Shown: positions 1 to 8,768 of the stretch, in pieces | Layout: each line of letters opens with the position of its first letter | How positions within the stretch are numbered: position 1 is the first letter of the stretch | From: Tellurirhabdus rosea | Lineage (GTDB): Bacteria > Bacteroidota > Bacteroidia > Cytophagales > Spirosomataceae | Length of the DNA stretch: 64,000 nucleotides | Assembly: GCF_026278345.1 (NCBI RefSeq) | Contig: NZ_CP111085.1 | Location: forward strand, 4,164,501-4,228,500 | Reading direction: 5' to 3' | Position numbers and translations under genes: made by a program | The notes under the pieces: generated by a model | The model's database searches: none | The model's input: the letters and a program-made list of their open reading frames with translations, nothing else | What the model was told of the DNA's origin: nothing

Positions 1-643
1 GTTCGTCGAAACGGGTGGCGTAGGCGGGCGCGTCCTCAATGTCGTGAAGCTGCGAAATCTGCTCCAGAAACTGCCGGACGGCTTCGTTCATGTGCTCTTT
101 TCCGGCCCGAAGGATGGTGGCGTACGAACGCAGGTGCACCGGCCAGGCGGTTTCGTAGTAGTTCAGAACGAGCCGGTCATTGGCGTAAGCGACTTTCAGT
201 TCGCCCCGGTCCAGCACCTCTTCCAGCGGCGCACCCAGAAACGGCACCATCAGCCGTCCGTGGTAAAGCTGGCTCGTCCAGGCGACGTCGAAAAACGGCG
301 CGTAGAGCGACAACTGGCCTTTTTCGAGCACATCGGCCAGCCAGGGATTGTCGGGGGTGAAGGCCATGTGGTTGGGCACAATGTCCTGCAACCAGTGCAT
401 GCCCGCTTTTTTCAGACGACGGCTCAGGGCCAGCAGTTGTTCCTCCGTGCCGATGGCCGGGTTGATCCGGTGCGGGTTGACGCCGTCGTAGCCGTGCGTA
501 CTGTCGGGCGGCGCTTCAAAAATAGGCGAAGCGTAAAGCGTGCGAACGCCGAGTTGCTGGAGATAAGGCAGGATCTGGTCAAAATCCTGAAGCGTAAAGT
601 CTTTGTGAAACTGTATGCGGTAGGTCGAAACCGGGTTATTCAT
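1..643 (-). CDS. treY: Malto-oligosyltrehalose synthase, N-terminal part (cut by window edge)
   Basis: Reading leftward from an ATG at 643, the frame is open to the edge of the window (about 214 residues). It starts MNNPVSTYRIQFHKDF and continues with LPYLQQLGVRTLYASPIFEA, then STHGYDGVNPHRINPAIG and WLQDIVPNHMAF. These are the N-terminal conserved blocks of the GH13 enzyme TreY. TreY isomerises the reducing-end glucose of maltodextrins to a trehalosyl end in the cytoplasm. The start overlaps the end of treZ by 8 bases, so the two are translated from one message with treZ first. TreZ then releases trehalose from the TreY product. The C-terminal two thirds lie outside the window. Confidence 0.9.
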   Translation of the reverse strand, partial: MNNPVSTYRIQFHKDFTLQDFDQILPYLQQLGVRTLYASPIFEAPPDSTHGYDGVNPHRINPAIGTEEQLLALSRRLKKAGMHWLQDIVPNHMAFTPDNPWLADVLEKGQLSLYAPFFDVAWTSQLYHGRLMVPFLGAPLEEVLDRGELKVAYANDRLVLNYYETAWPVHLRSYATILRAGKEHMNEAVRQFLEQISQLHDIEDAPAYATRFDE

Positions 644-2480
644 AGCGTTGGTCGTAAATAAGAATCGATTCGGGTTGCAGCGTGACCTCGCGGCCGTTTT
701 CCAGCACGGCAGGAGAGGCCGCCGGGCCGTTCCACTGCGGGTCGGCGGAGTCGAACAGCAACCGCCAGGGCTCCGATAGGGCCGGAACGGGAACCGACTG
801 GGGCGTTTTTGAAAAATTCATCAGGCAAAGCACCCGTTCCTCGCCGCATTCGCGGAAGAGCCAGAGGGTCTGCTGCGCTTCGTTGTGGCCCACCTGCACG
901 CAGGAGCGGTCGGGTCGGCGCAGGACCGGATGCTGCCTGCGCAACCGGATCAGGGCCTGGTAATACCGGAGCAGCGTCTGGTGCGGCTCCTGTCCGCGGA
1001 GGTTCCATTGCAGTTTCGACTGCCGGAACGTCGCCTCGTCGGTCGGGTCGGGAGGGTCGCCCTGCCCGCTAAAATAGGAAAATTCCCGTTTGCGGCCTTC
1101 GCGGACGGCCTCGGCCAGCCCGGGGTCGGTATGACTGACGAAGTACAGAAACGGCGCGGTCTCACCCCATTCTTCGCCCATAAACAGCAGGGGCAGAAAC
1201 GGGCTCACAAACACCGCTGCAGGCAGCAGTTTCAGCATTTCGGCGCTCACCAGCTGGCTGATGCGGTCGCCCAGCATGCGGTTTCCGATCTGGTCGTGGT
1301 TCTGCGAAAACACCACAAACTGGTGGCCCGGATTGTGGACCGGCGGTTCGCCAAACCGCTTTTTCCGGTGCGGGGAGAATTCGCCGGTATACACGAAAGC
1401 ATCCTGGTACGACTTGGCCAGATGGGCGATGCCGGTGAAATCGGAGTAGTAACCGCTCTGTTCGCCCGTAGCCGTGACCCGCAGGGCATGGTGAAACTCA
1501 TCGACCCACTGGGCATCCATGCCGTAGCCCCGTTTGTGAAGCGGATCAATGAACTTGGTGTCGTTGAGGTCGCATTCGGCAATGAGGTAAAACGGCCGGC
1601 CGGTTTCCTGAACAAGCTCGTCCACCCGCCTTTTCATCTCGCGGAGCAGGTGGTCGGGACTGAAATCCTTGATGGCGTGAACGGCGTCGAGCCGCAGGGC
1701 ATCAATGTGAAAATCCCGGAACCACATCAGCACGTTTTCGATGAAAAGCTGCCGCATGCCGTCGCACCAGGCGTCGTCGAAGTTGAGCGCCCGGCCCCAG
1801 GGCGTGGTATATTTGTCGGTAAACGCCGGTCCGAATTCGCCCAGGTAGTTGCCTTCGGGACCGAGGTGGTTGAGCACGACGTCCAGCACCACGGCGATGC
1901 CCTGGCGGTGGCAGGCGTCTACCAGCTGCTGAAGGCCCCGCGCTCCGCCGTACGAATCCTGCACGGCAAAGGGGTAGACCCCGTCGTACCCCCAGTTGCG
2001 GCCGCCGGGAAACTGCGCACAGGGCATAAGTTCGATGGCGTTGATTCCCAGCTCTTTCAGGTACGCAAGCCGGGATTCGATACCGGCAAACGTGCCTTCG
2101 TCAGTGAACGTACCCGTATGCAGTTCGTAGAGAATGTACTCTTCCAGCGGGATGCCCCGCCAGCCTTCGTCCGTCCACGGAAAATTTTTCAGGTCAAGGG
2201 CCTGCGAGGGGCCGTGCACGCCTTCGGGCTGCGAAAGCGAAGCGGGGTCGGGGCGGCGGGCTTCTCCGTTGAGGACGAACCAGTAGAGGTCGCCGGGCTG
2301 CAACTGGTACGTTTGCAGCCGCCAGTAACCCGGTGCGGCCGGCTGGAGGGCCAGCGTCTGGTTTTTATCGGGCAGAAAAAGCGCAGCCGCTTCGGCCAGC
2401 GGTGCCCAGAGCGATATGTCGGCTTGCCCGGAGTCGAACGAGACGCCGGGCTTCAAAGGTTGAGTAGCGGTCATTTCCAT
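636..2480 (-). CDS. treZ: Malto-oligosyltrehalose trehalohydrolase
   Basis: 614 residues from the ATG at 2480; a TTG four codons upstream and an ATG two codons downstream are alternatives. An N-terminal carbohydrate-binding-like domain (about 10-95) is followed by a GH13 barrel. LYELHTGTF, LDVVLNHLGPEGNYL and DALRLDAVH are visible, with the nucleophile Asp near 265. LIAECD holds the acid/base Glu near 302, and SQNHDQIGNR holds the transition-state Asp. The enzyme hydrolyses the alpha-1,4 bond next to the trehalosyl end made by TreY and frees trehalose. Length and blocks match the family. It is the upstream partner of treY in an 8-base overlapping pair. Trehalose made this way usually serves osmotic or desiccation protection. 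Confidence 0.93.
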   Translation of the reverse strand: MEMTATQPLKPGVSFDSGQADISLWAPLAEAAALFLPDKNQTLALQPAAPGYWRLQTYQLQPGDLYWFVLNGEARRPDPASLSQPEGVHGPSQALDLKNFPWTDEGWRGIPLEEYILYELHTGTFTDEGTFAGIESRLAYLKELGINAIELMPCAQFPGGRNWGYDGVYPFAVQDSYGGARGLQQLVDACHRQGIAVVLDVVLNHLGPEGNYLGEFGPAFTDKYTTPWGRALNFDDAWCDGMRQLFIENVLMWFRDFHIDALRLDAVHAIKDFSPDHLLREMKRRVDELVQETGRPFYLIAECDLNDTKFIDPLHKRGYGMDAQWVDEFHHALRVTATGEQSGYYSDFTGIAHLAKSYQDAFVYTGEFSPHRKKRFGEPPVHNPGHQFVVFSQNHDQIGNRMLGDRISQLVSAEMLKLLPAAVFVSPFLPLLFMGEEWGETAPFLYFVSHTDPGLAEAVREGRKREFSYFSGQGDPPDPTDEATFRQSKLQWNLRGQEPHQTLLRYYQALIRLRRQHPVLRRPDRSCVQVGHNEAQQTLWLFRECGEERVLCLMNFSKTPQSVPVPALSEPWRLLFDSADPQWNGPAASPAVLENGREVTLQPESILIYDQRYE

Positions 2481-2831
2481 ACAGAAAGACAACTAACGCA
2501 ATAGCGGCGGGGTTAGGTGAAATTAGCATTTGGAGCGAATAAATCTTTTCTAACGTATCCGTCAGTGACACCGCCCGCCCCGTCAGCCGGTTGCGCCCGC
2601 GGTCAATGGGCTGACGGGGCGGTGGCTGCGCCGCATCACCCTGGCTCTTCAGGCCCTGACCGAAGCCGTGAGGCAGCAGAGCGACAGCTTCTCGTTTCTG
2701 TTAAAAGAACAAGTGAAGGTGAAAATTGGCTTGACTGCAACCTTCTCCAAAAGCGTTCCGATAACTGATTTTAGCTTCAATAACAGATGCAAAAAGCCTG
2801 CTCTCCGCAGGCTTTTTGCGTACCGGCCCTT
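2481..2831. other. Intergenic region with two inverted repeats, no convincing gene
   Basis: About 350 bases between treZ and the DUF1501 gene. Besides the terminator at 2789-2819, it holds a perfect 14-bp inverted repeat: CCGCCCCGTCAGCC at 2575-2588, with its complement at 2609-2622 and a 20-base loop. A plus-strand frame through about 2620-2790 reads like protein (RRITLALQALTEAV, then SFSFLLKEQVKVKIG). It has no good start and runs into the terminator, so it is at best a gene remnant. The treZ promoter should lie near 2500. Confidence 0.4.
2789..2819 (-). terminator. Perfect 13-bp hairpin terminator
   Basis: GCAAAAAGCCTGC at 2789-2801 pairs exactly with 2807-2819 around a five-base loop. 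The outer A/T pairs supply the U tract on the leftward transcript. It lies 13 bases past the stop codon of the DUF1501 gene and ends that operon. Confidence 0.85.
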
Positions 2832-4250
2832 TCAGGCCAGCAACTCCGTCACGGCCTTGCCTTTTCCGTCCGGCGTAGTGTAGAACGGTCTTTTTTCGAC
2901 TTCGTACTGCGTGTCGGGCGGGATGCCGAGGGCGTGGTAGATGGTCTGGTGGATGCCGTCGATCCTGACCGGGTTTTCGATGGTTTTGCAGGGCCGTTCG
3001 TCGGCGGTTTTGCCGTAGACAAAGCCTTTTTTGACGCCTCCACCGAACATCAGGATGGAGCAGCCGTCGGTGAAGTGCCGGTGCATGCCGTAAAATTTCA
3101 TGTCCGACAGAATATCCGGCTGGGAAACCTGTTCCTGCACCTTGGCGTCGGGGCGGCCTTCCACCATCATGTCGCGGCTGAATTCGCTGGCCAGAATAAT
3201 CAGCGTCCGGTCAAGGTGGCCGGATTTGTCGAGGTCTTTGACGAGCTGCGCCACCGGACCGTCGATCATCTTTTTCATGTCCACCAGCCGCGTGTGGCCG
3301 TTTTCGTGCGTATCCCAGCCAAAAAACGGCTCGTATTCCGTCGTGACGCTGATGAAACGGGCGCCTTGCTCGGTCAGGCGGCGCGCCAGCAGACAGCCCA
3401 GTCCAAAGCGGCCCGTGTTGTAAATGGCGTAGCTTTCTTTCGGCTCGGTGCTCAGATCAAACGCCTTTGCCTCGGGCGAATTGAGCAGAATGTACGCCTG
3501 TTCCATCGACCGCCGCAGGGATTCTTTCTGGTAATCGCTGCCGAATTCGCCCATCGGCCCGCTGCTGATCAGCTCGTTGTACAATTGGTTCCGCCGCTCG
3601 AAGCGTCGGGCGTCCATCCCCACGGGCGGCCGTACGCTTTCGAGGCCCTGGCTGGGGTCGGGAATGAAGAACGGGCCGAACTCACTGCCCAGAAACCCGG
3701 CCGTATGAAACGCCTTCAGTTCCTCCGCTTCGCCGACGGTGAACCGCTGCCCGATGTCGATGAACGCGGGAATCGCCGGATTTTTCGGCCCCAGTTCTTT
3801 CGCAATCCAGGCCCCAAGATGCGGCGCGGCGACCGTCTGCGGCGGTTCGTAGCCCGTATGCCAGTGGTACTGGTGCCGCGAGTGCAGGATGTGGCCCAGA
3901 TCGGCGGCGACGTACGAGCGGATGAGCGTCCCCTTGTCCATCACCTTGCCAATGCGTTCCAGCCCTTCCGAAAAGTGAATGCCGTCCAGCGCCGTGGGTA
4001 CGGATCGGAACGTACTCAGAACCCGGTTTCCCTCCATGCCCTTTTCGAAAGGCGTGTACCGCTTGGGGTCGAAGGTTTCGGTATGGGCCATGCCGCCGGC
4101 CATCCAGAGCAGGATTACCGTGTCGGCGGTCCCGTTGCTCTGGCCCCCTTTGCGGGTGCAGCCCGTCAGCACCGAAGAGAACGGAGCGCCCGCAGCCATA
4201 GCAGCCAGGGCAGCAGCCGAAGTGTGGCGGAGAAACGCGCGGCGGTGCAT
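2832..4250 (-). CDS. DUF1501 family protein, Tat-exported
   Basis: 472 residues starting MHRRAFLRHTSAAALAAMAA, a twin-arginine signal (RRAFL). An LTGC lipobox near residue 30 suggests a Tat-exported lipoprotein. The body has the DUF1501 blocks VILLWMAGGMAHTETFDPK, HILHSRHQYHWHTGY, RFISVTTEYEPFFGWDTHENG and LIILASEFSRD. The fold is related to alkaline phosphatase/sulfatase. DUF1501 genes are almost always paired with a DUF1549/DUF1553 cytochrome-type gene, as here directly upstream in transcription. The biochemical function of the pair is not established; carbohydrate or sulfate ester breakdown is often suggested. The gene is separated from its partner by palindromic element R1 and followed by a strong terminator. 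Confidence 0.88.
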   Translation of the reverse strand: MHRRAFLRHTSAAALAAMAAGAPFSSVLTGCTRKGGQSNGTADTVILLWMAGGMAHTETFDPKRYTPFEKGMEGNRVLSTFRSVPTALDGIHFSEGLERIGKVMDKGTLIRSYVAADLGHILHSRHQYHWHTGYEPPQTVAAPHLGAWIAKELGPKNPAIPAFIDIGQRFTVGEAEELKAFHTAGFLGSEFGPFFIPDPSQGLESVRPPVGMDARRFERRNQLYNELISSGPMGEFGSDYQKESLRRSMEQAYILLNSPEAKAFDLSTEPKESYAIYNTGRFGLGCLLARRLTEQGARFISVTTEYEPFFGWDTHENGHTRLVDMKKMIDGPVAQLVKDLDKSGHLDRTLIILASEFSRDMMVEGRPDAKVQEQVSQPDILSDMKFYGMHRHFTDGCSILMFGGGVKKGFVYGKTADERPCKTIENPVRIDGIHQTIYHALGIPPDTQYEVEKRPFYTTPDGKGKAVTELLA

Positions 4251-4374
4251 GGTTTTAGGGGTTTAAGGTTTAGAGGTTATGGTTTAGGGTTTATAGTTTA
4301 GGGTTGCTTCGCTTAACACAGCTTTCGTCGAATAGCGGAGTAACTATAAACTCTAAACTATAAACCCTAAACTA
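4251..4374 (-). repeat. Intergenic word-palindrome element R1
   Basis: Arms made of heptamer-like words (GTTTAGG, GTTTATA). A perfect 20-bp inverted repeat pairs 4282-4301 with 4353-4372. The core on the transcribed strand reads CTCCGC...GCGAAGC. The element fills the whole gap between the cytochrome-type gene and the DUF1501 gene. The TAG stop of the upstream gene (4372-4374) lies in the arm, and the other end reaches the ATG at 4250. It is one of seven such elements in the window, each with different arm words. Confidence 0.75.
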
Positions 4375-6717
4375 ATATATCAACTGAAACTCCGGATGCA
4401 GGGCCAGCGCCCAGACAAGGTCCTGGATGCCTTGCGGACTGGGACGGGGACCGAGCACTTTCTGCGCCACGGCCAGTTCCTTCGGTATGGGGTCCCGCAG
4501 CAGCGTTTGCCGGTAGAGGTTCCGGATCAGCAGGTCCGACGACGGGTACCGGGCTTTCCACTGCTTGGCGCCCCGTTGCAGCGCCCGGTTGAATTGGGTG
4601 CCGTTGGTCAGTTCGAGCGCCTGGAGCAGACTGGCCTGCGAAATGCGGCCCGTCGAGACGGTTTCCCGGTTGGGGCGGCCCAGCGCGGTCAGGAACGGGT
4701 CGTTAAGTACGAGCGAAGCGCGCGGAAAGCGGATTTCCTGCCGGATGGTCGCTGGAAGCCGTTTTTCCGCCAGCGCCGAATCCGGATAAAGCGGCGTGAA
4801 GGCCAGACTCACAGCGTCTGAGAACTGCTCGGCCGTGAGCCGCCGCCGCACCATCCCTTCAAACACAAAGTCTTTGGCCGTCAGCTGCGCCGGGTCCTTG
4901 ACGGCCACGGACGGCAACTGGTAGGTTTTGGACGTCAGAATCGTGTACATGAGCTTCTTAACGTCATAGCCGTTAGCCACAAAATCAGAGGCCAGCCAGT
5001 CGAGAAGGTCCTGGCTCCAGGGTTCGTTGTCCATCATATCGACGGGTTCGACGATGCCCCGGCCCATCAGCTGCGCCCAGATGCGGTTGACGATTGTCCG
5101 GTAAAGCCGCCCGTCTCGGGGCTGGGTCAGGTAGTCGGCCAGCTGGCGCAGCCGCTCGGGCGTAGGCGCAGCGCCGTCGATTTCGCCCAGTTCTTTGAAT
5201 AAAATCCGGCGTCCGGCCATCCTGCCCGTCGGTTTGTCGCAGCGGTGAATTTCCAGCGTCGAGTCGGCAAACAGGTTGGCGAAAGCGTAGGCATCTTCCA
5301 GTTTCCAGTCGCTGATAAAGCTGTCGTGGCAGGAGGCGCACTTCAGATTCAGGCCCAGAAAGACCTGCGCCACGTTCTGCGCCGCCTGCATTTCGGTGCG
5401 CTGGCTGGCGTTGATGGTCCCCCGCCACCGGATGCCTTTGATGAACCCTTCGGACTCTTTCGACGGGCTGATCAGCTCCCGGACGAAGCGGTTGTACGGT
5501 TTATTTTCCTTTAAAGACTGGTAAAGCCATTTTGTAATATCCCAGCGCCCGCCCGTGATGTAGCCGGTTCCCGAATAATCGTTGCGGAGGGCGTCGTTCC
5601 AGAAGGTGAGCCAGTGCTGGGCGTAGTCTTCGTTCCGGTTCAGCAGTTCTCTGACCAGCCATTCCCGTTTCTGCGGGCGTGGGTCGGTCAGGAAAGCCCG
5701 CGTCTGTTCGGGGGTGGGCAGCAGGCCGACGACATCCAGATAAACCCGGCGCAGAAACGTCCGGTCGTCCACCACCGCTTTCCAGGGCTGTTTATGCTGG
5801 TCGAAATAGACGTTGACAAACCGGTCGACGGGATTGGAAACGCCGGGTGCCTCGGGCGGCAGGGCGGGCAACCGGGGTTCGAGCGCCGCCACGCGGTAAA
5901 GGCTCCGCTCGGGACCTTTGGGCCAAGGAGCGCCCTGTTTAATCCAGAAGGTCAAAAGGGCTACTTCGTCTTCGGTCAGGCGTTTGCCTTTGGTGGGCAT
6001 GGCTTCCTTGTGGCCGGTCGGCAGGCTGATGCGCCGAATCAGTTCGCTGTTTTCGGGCGAACCGGGGCTAATCACCGGGCCGTCTTCCCCGCCTTTGAAA
6101 AGGGTCTCTTTCCGGTCCAGCCGCAGCCCGCCTTTGACCTTCGCGGCCCCGTGGCAACTGTAGCAGTTATGGGCCAGAATCGACCGGACTTCCAGATTCA
6201 GCTCGCCGATCTGCTCTTCCGTCAATGTCTGGGTATTGCTGGCAAAAACAAACCGGCTCCGCCCGCCTTCCGGCGTTTCGGGGGGCTGCTGAGTTGGCAG
6301 AACGCTCGTCAGGTAATCTTCGCCGTGGGTGAGCAGCGCCCCGTAATGGCCCGCCAGCACGACGCCCAGCACACTGACGGTCAACAGGCTCCGGTAGAGC
6401 GCCATCCGGTGGGCCCGCAGACTGAGCGCGGCGGCCAGCGCCAGCCCCGTCGTGGCCAGTCCCGACCACTGGTGGACGGTAAGCGTGTCGCCGCCATACT
6501 CCTCCCCGTTTGCCAGCAGAAAGCCCAGCCCCGCCGAAACCACCGCGCCGGCGGCCCCAATCCAGACCAGCGCCCGGATGCCCGCCCGCAGGTCCGACGA
6601 CCGCCGACGCCAGGCCAGGGCTTCGAGCCCCAACGCCACCGTCAGCAGACTGACCGGAAAATGCACAATCAGCGGATGAAGCCGCCCCAGAAATTGCCAG
6701 AGCCAGAATTTTTCCAC
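4372..6717 (-). CDS. DUF2231/PSCyt1/DUF1549/DUF1553 membrane cytochrome-type protein
   Basis: 781 residues from a GTG start at 6717. Residues 10-135 carry about four membrane helices of the DUF2231 kind (GRLHPLIVHFPVSLLTVALG). A planctomycete-type cytochrome c domain follows with CYSCH at 185-189 as the haem site and a later Met in EAMPTKGKRL as likely axial ligand. After that come the DUF1549 region (NPVDRFVNVYF, RRVYLDVVGLLPT) and the DUF1553 region (RTIVNRIWAQLMGRGIVEP, DWLASDF). CASCHDSF near residue 460 is a second possible haem motif. The predicted layout is membrane anchor with periplasmic domains. It pairs with the DUF1501 gene downstream. The last codon and stop lie in element R1. 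Substrate unknown. Confidence 0.86.
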   Translation of the reverse strand: MEKFWLWQFLGRLHPLIVHFPVSLLTVALGLEALAWRRRSSDLRAGIRALVWIGAAGAVVSAGLGFLLANGEEYGGDTLTVHQWSGLATTGLALAAALSLRAHRMALYRSLLTVSVLGVVLAGHYGALLTHGEDYLTSVLPTQQPPETPEGGRSRFVFASNTQTLTEEQIGELNLEVRSILAHNCYSCHGAAKVKGGLRLDRKETLFKGGEDGPVISPGSPENSELIRRISLPTGHKEAMPTKGKRLTEDEVALLTFWIKQGAPWPKGPERSLYRVAALEPRLPALPPEAPGVSNPVDRFVNVYFDQHKQPWKAVVDDRTFLRRVYLDVVGLLPTPEQTRAFLTDPRPQKREWLVRELLNRNEDYAQHWLTFWNDALRNDYSGTGYITGGRWDITKWLYQSLKENKPYNRFVRELISPSKESEGFIKGIRWRGTINASQRTEMQAAQNVAQVFLGLNLKCASCHDSFISDWKLEDAYAFANLFADSTLEIHRCDKPTGRMAGRRILFKELGEIDGAAPTPERLRQLADYLTQPRDGRLYRTIVNRIWAQLMGRGIVEPVDMMDNEPWSQDLLDWLASDFVANGYDVKKLMYTILTSKTYQLPSVAVKDPAQLTAKDFVFEGMVRRRLTAEQFSDAVSLAFTPLYPDSALAEKRLPATIRQEIRFPRASLVLNDPFLTALGRPNRETVSTGRISQASLLQALELTNGTQFNRALQRGAKQWKARYPSSDLLIRNLYRQTLLRDPIPKELAVAQKVLGPRPSPQGIQDLVWALALHPEFQLIY

Positions 6718-6776
6718 AAAGATAACGGGTTCGTTGTCAGTGGTAAAAGAGGATGTCGGGGAGGGTCTACTTAGGG

Positions 6777-6892
6777 GAATGACTGAATGATTGAATGACT
6801 GAATGACTGAATAGCTTCGCCAAATCCAGAACCTTGCGGAGCAAATCAGTCATTTAGTCATTCAATCATTCAGTCATTCAAAATTCAATCAC
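6777..6892 (-). repeat. Intergenic word-palindrome element R2
   Basis: Arms of GAATGACT/GAATGATT words. A 24-bp perfect inverted repeat pairs 6777-6800 with 6856-6879. The core on the transcribed strand is TTTGCTCCGC...GGCGAAGC. The TGA stop of the antiporter gene (6885-6887) falls inside the outer arm, so the element supplies the stop. It separates the KefC-like gene from the cytochrome-type gene; both are leftward. Confidence 0.78.
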
Positions 6893-8768
6893 TACTCCTC
6901 CTCGCTTCCTCCCGCAGGCTTTCCGCGTCCCAGCCTTCGCCGATGCCTTTGAGCCAGCGGTCGGGGGTGTCGGAGCCGAGCAGTTGTTCGAGTTCGCGGA
7001 TGCGGCGGCGGGCGGTGCTGAAGTATTGGCGACTGTCCCGGCGTACGGAGGCCAGTTCCTGAAGCGCCGCCTCATCGTGCCGCCGGAACAGCCGCGCCAG
7101 CCGTTCGGAGTGATACGCCCGCATGCCGAGCAGCCGCAGGGCATCGACGCCCATCCGGAGGGACGTGTCGAGGGTTTCGCGGTAGATATGGTCCACGCCG
7201 AGGTCGATGAAATCGTAGGCGTCGTCGCGGTCGTTGGCCCGCACCAGAATTTTCAGGTTGGGGAAATGCTTCCGTATGGTCTCGACCAGTTCCAGTGACT
7301 TCTCGGGCGAATCCAGCGCAATGATGATCAGTTTTGCCGAAGCGGCCCCGGCCGACCGGAGCAGGTCGTAGCGGGAAGCGTCGCCGTAATACACTTTCAG
7401 TCCCAGTTTTCGCAGCACGTCCACCCGATCGGAGTCGAAGTCCAGGACCGTCGTTTCGACGCCGTTGGCCCGCAGGAAGCGCCCGACGATGTTGCCGAAC
7501 CGCCCGAAACCCGCCACGATGACGGGATTTTTCTCTTCGATGTTATCCGTCTCCCGGTCGGGTTTGGCGAGCGTACCGATGCGGGGCAGCAGCAGCCGTT
7601 CGTTGACCAGAAAAACAATCGGCGTCAGGGCCATGCTCAGGGCGACGCAGGCCGTCAGGATGCCGTTCGTTTCTTCACTGAGAACGCCGTTCTGCCGGGA
7701 AAAGGAAAGCAGCACAAAGGCAAATTCGCCGACCTGCGACAGCGCCAGGGCAAACGTCAGGTTCTGGTCGGTGCTCAGGCCGAAACGTTTCCCCAAAAGG
7801 CCGATAATCAGGGCTTTCAGGGTCATGATGCCCGCGACCAGCCCGACGATCAGGGCCGGATTCTGCAAAATGAGGTTGAAATCGATGGAAGCGCCGACCG
7901 AGATGAAGAACAGCCCGAGCAGCAGCCCTTTGAACGGGTCGATGTCGCTTTCCAGCTCGTGCTTGTACTCGCTGTTGGCCAGCACCACCCCGGCCACAAA
8001 AGCCCCGAGCGCCGGGCTAAGGCCCACGCTCTGCATCAGCAGCGCCACACCGACCACCAGCAGCAGGGCCGTGGCGATGAAAACTTCCCGCATGCCCGTC
8101 CGGGCGATGATGCGGAACAGGGGCCGCATGCCAAACCGCCCCAGCATCACCACGCTGATGACCGCCCCGACCACCGCCAGCGGCTGCAGCCATTCGGGCA
8201 GCGTGCTCAGCACGGACGGGTGCGCGGCCTCGCCGGATTCGGCGACGGGGTACGTAGCCAGTCGCGGCATGATGGCCAGAATCGGAATGACGGCCACGTC
8301 CTGAAACAGGAGAACGGCAAATGTGCTCTGCCCGGCGGCGGCCTGCATCAGCCCTTTCTCGTTCATCGTTTGCAGCACAATGGCCGTGGAGGACATGGCG
8401 ATGATCATCCCGATGGCCAGCGCCGCCTGCCAGGGCTGGCCCAGCAGCAGCGCCCCGCCGCCGGCCAACAGCGTCGTCAGGACCACCTGCAGGCCACCCA
8501 GACCCAGGATCGGGACGCGCAGTTTCCACAGCAGTTCGGGTTCCAGTTCGAGGCCGATGAGAAACAGCATGATCACGACGCCGAATTCGGCGAAATGCAT
8601 GATGTCCTGGCCTTCTTCCCCGACCAGCCCGAGCACGGCGGGGCCAATAAAAACGCCCGCCAGCAGATACCCCAGCACGGAGCCCAGCCCGAGCCGCTTG
8701 GCAATGGGGACAAACAGAACCCCGGCGGCCAAATAAACCATCGCCTGAAAAAGTACGGACTGTGTCAT
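6885..8768 (-). CDS. Monovalent cation:proton antiporter-2 (KefB/KefC type) with RCK domain
   Basis: 627 residues from the ATG at 8768; a longer open frame upstream lies inside the neighbouring flavoprotein gene and is not used. Residues 1-395 form the 12-13 helix Na+/H+ exchanger domain, with the CPA2 signature LLFQDVAVIPIL (154-165) and SVGASIDFN. Residues 415-530 form an RCK/TrkA-N domain with the nucleotide loop VAGFGRFGNIVGRFL (418-432), followed by a charged tail. It should export K+ in exchange for protons in the inner membrane. The ATG overlaps the stop of the flavoprotein by 4 bases, the arrangement of kefF-kefC pairs in which the small flavoprotein activates the channel. Confidence 0.9.
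   Translation of the reverse strand: MTQSVLFQAMVYLAAGVLFVPIAKRLGLGSVLGYLLAGVFIGPAVLGLVGEEGQDIMHFAEFGVVIMLFLIGLELEPELLWKLRVPILGLGGLQVVLTTLLAGGGALLLGQPWQAALAIGMIIAMSSTAIVLQTMNEKGLMQAAAGQSTFAVLLFQDVAVIPILAIMPRLATYPVAESGEAAHPSVLSTLPEWLQPLAVVGAVISVVMLGRFGMRPLFRIIARTGMREVFIATALLLVVGVALLMQSVGLSPALGAFVAGVVLANSEYKHELESDIDPFKGLLLGLFFISVGASIDFNLILQNPALIVGLVAGIMTLKALIIGLLGKRFGLSTDQNLTFALALSQVGEFAFVLLSFSRQNGVLSEETNGILTACVALSMALTPIVFLVNERLLLPRIGTLAKPDRETDNIEEKNPVIVAGFGRFGNIVGRFLRANGVETTVLDFDSDRVDVLRKLGLKVYYGDASRYDLLRSAGAASAKLIIIALDSPEKSLELVETIRKHFPNLKILVRANDRDDAYDFIDLGVDHIYRETLDTSLRMGVDALRLLGMRAYHSERLARLFRRHDEAALQELASVRRDSRQYFSTARRRIRELEQLLGSDTPDRWLKGIGEGWDAESLREEARRSSD

Noticed and set aside
885-4301. Long plus-strand frames opposite treZ and the DUF1501 gene
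   Set aside because: The minus-strand genes have recognised catalytic or family blocks; the plus-strand products do not.
6777-6892. Tandem GAATGACT words as a possible CRISPR array
   Set aside because: Units are 7-8 bases without spacers and arms are complementary; no cas genes in the window.
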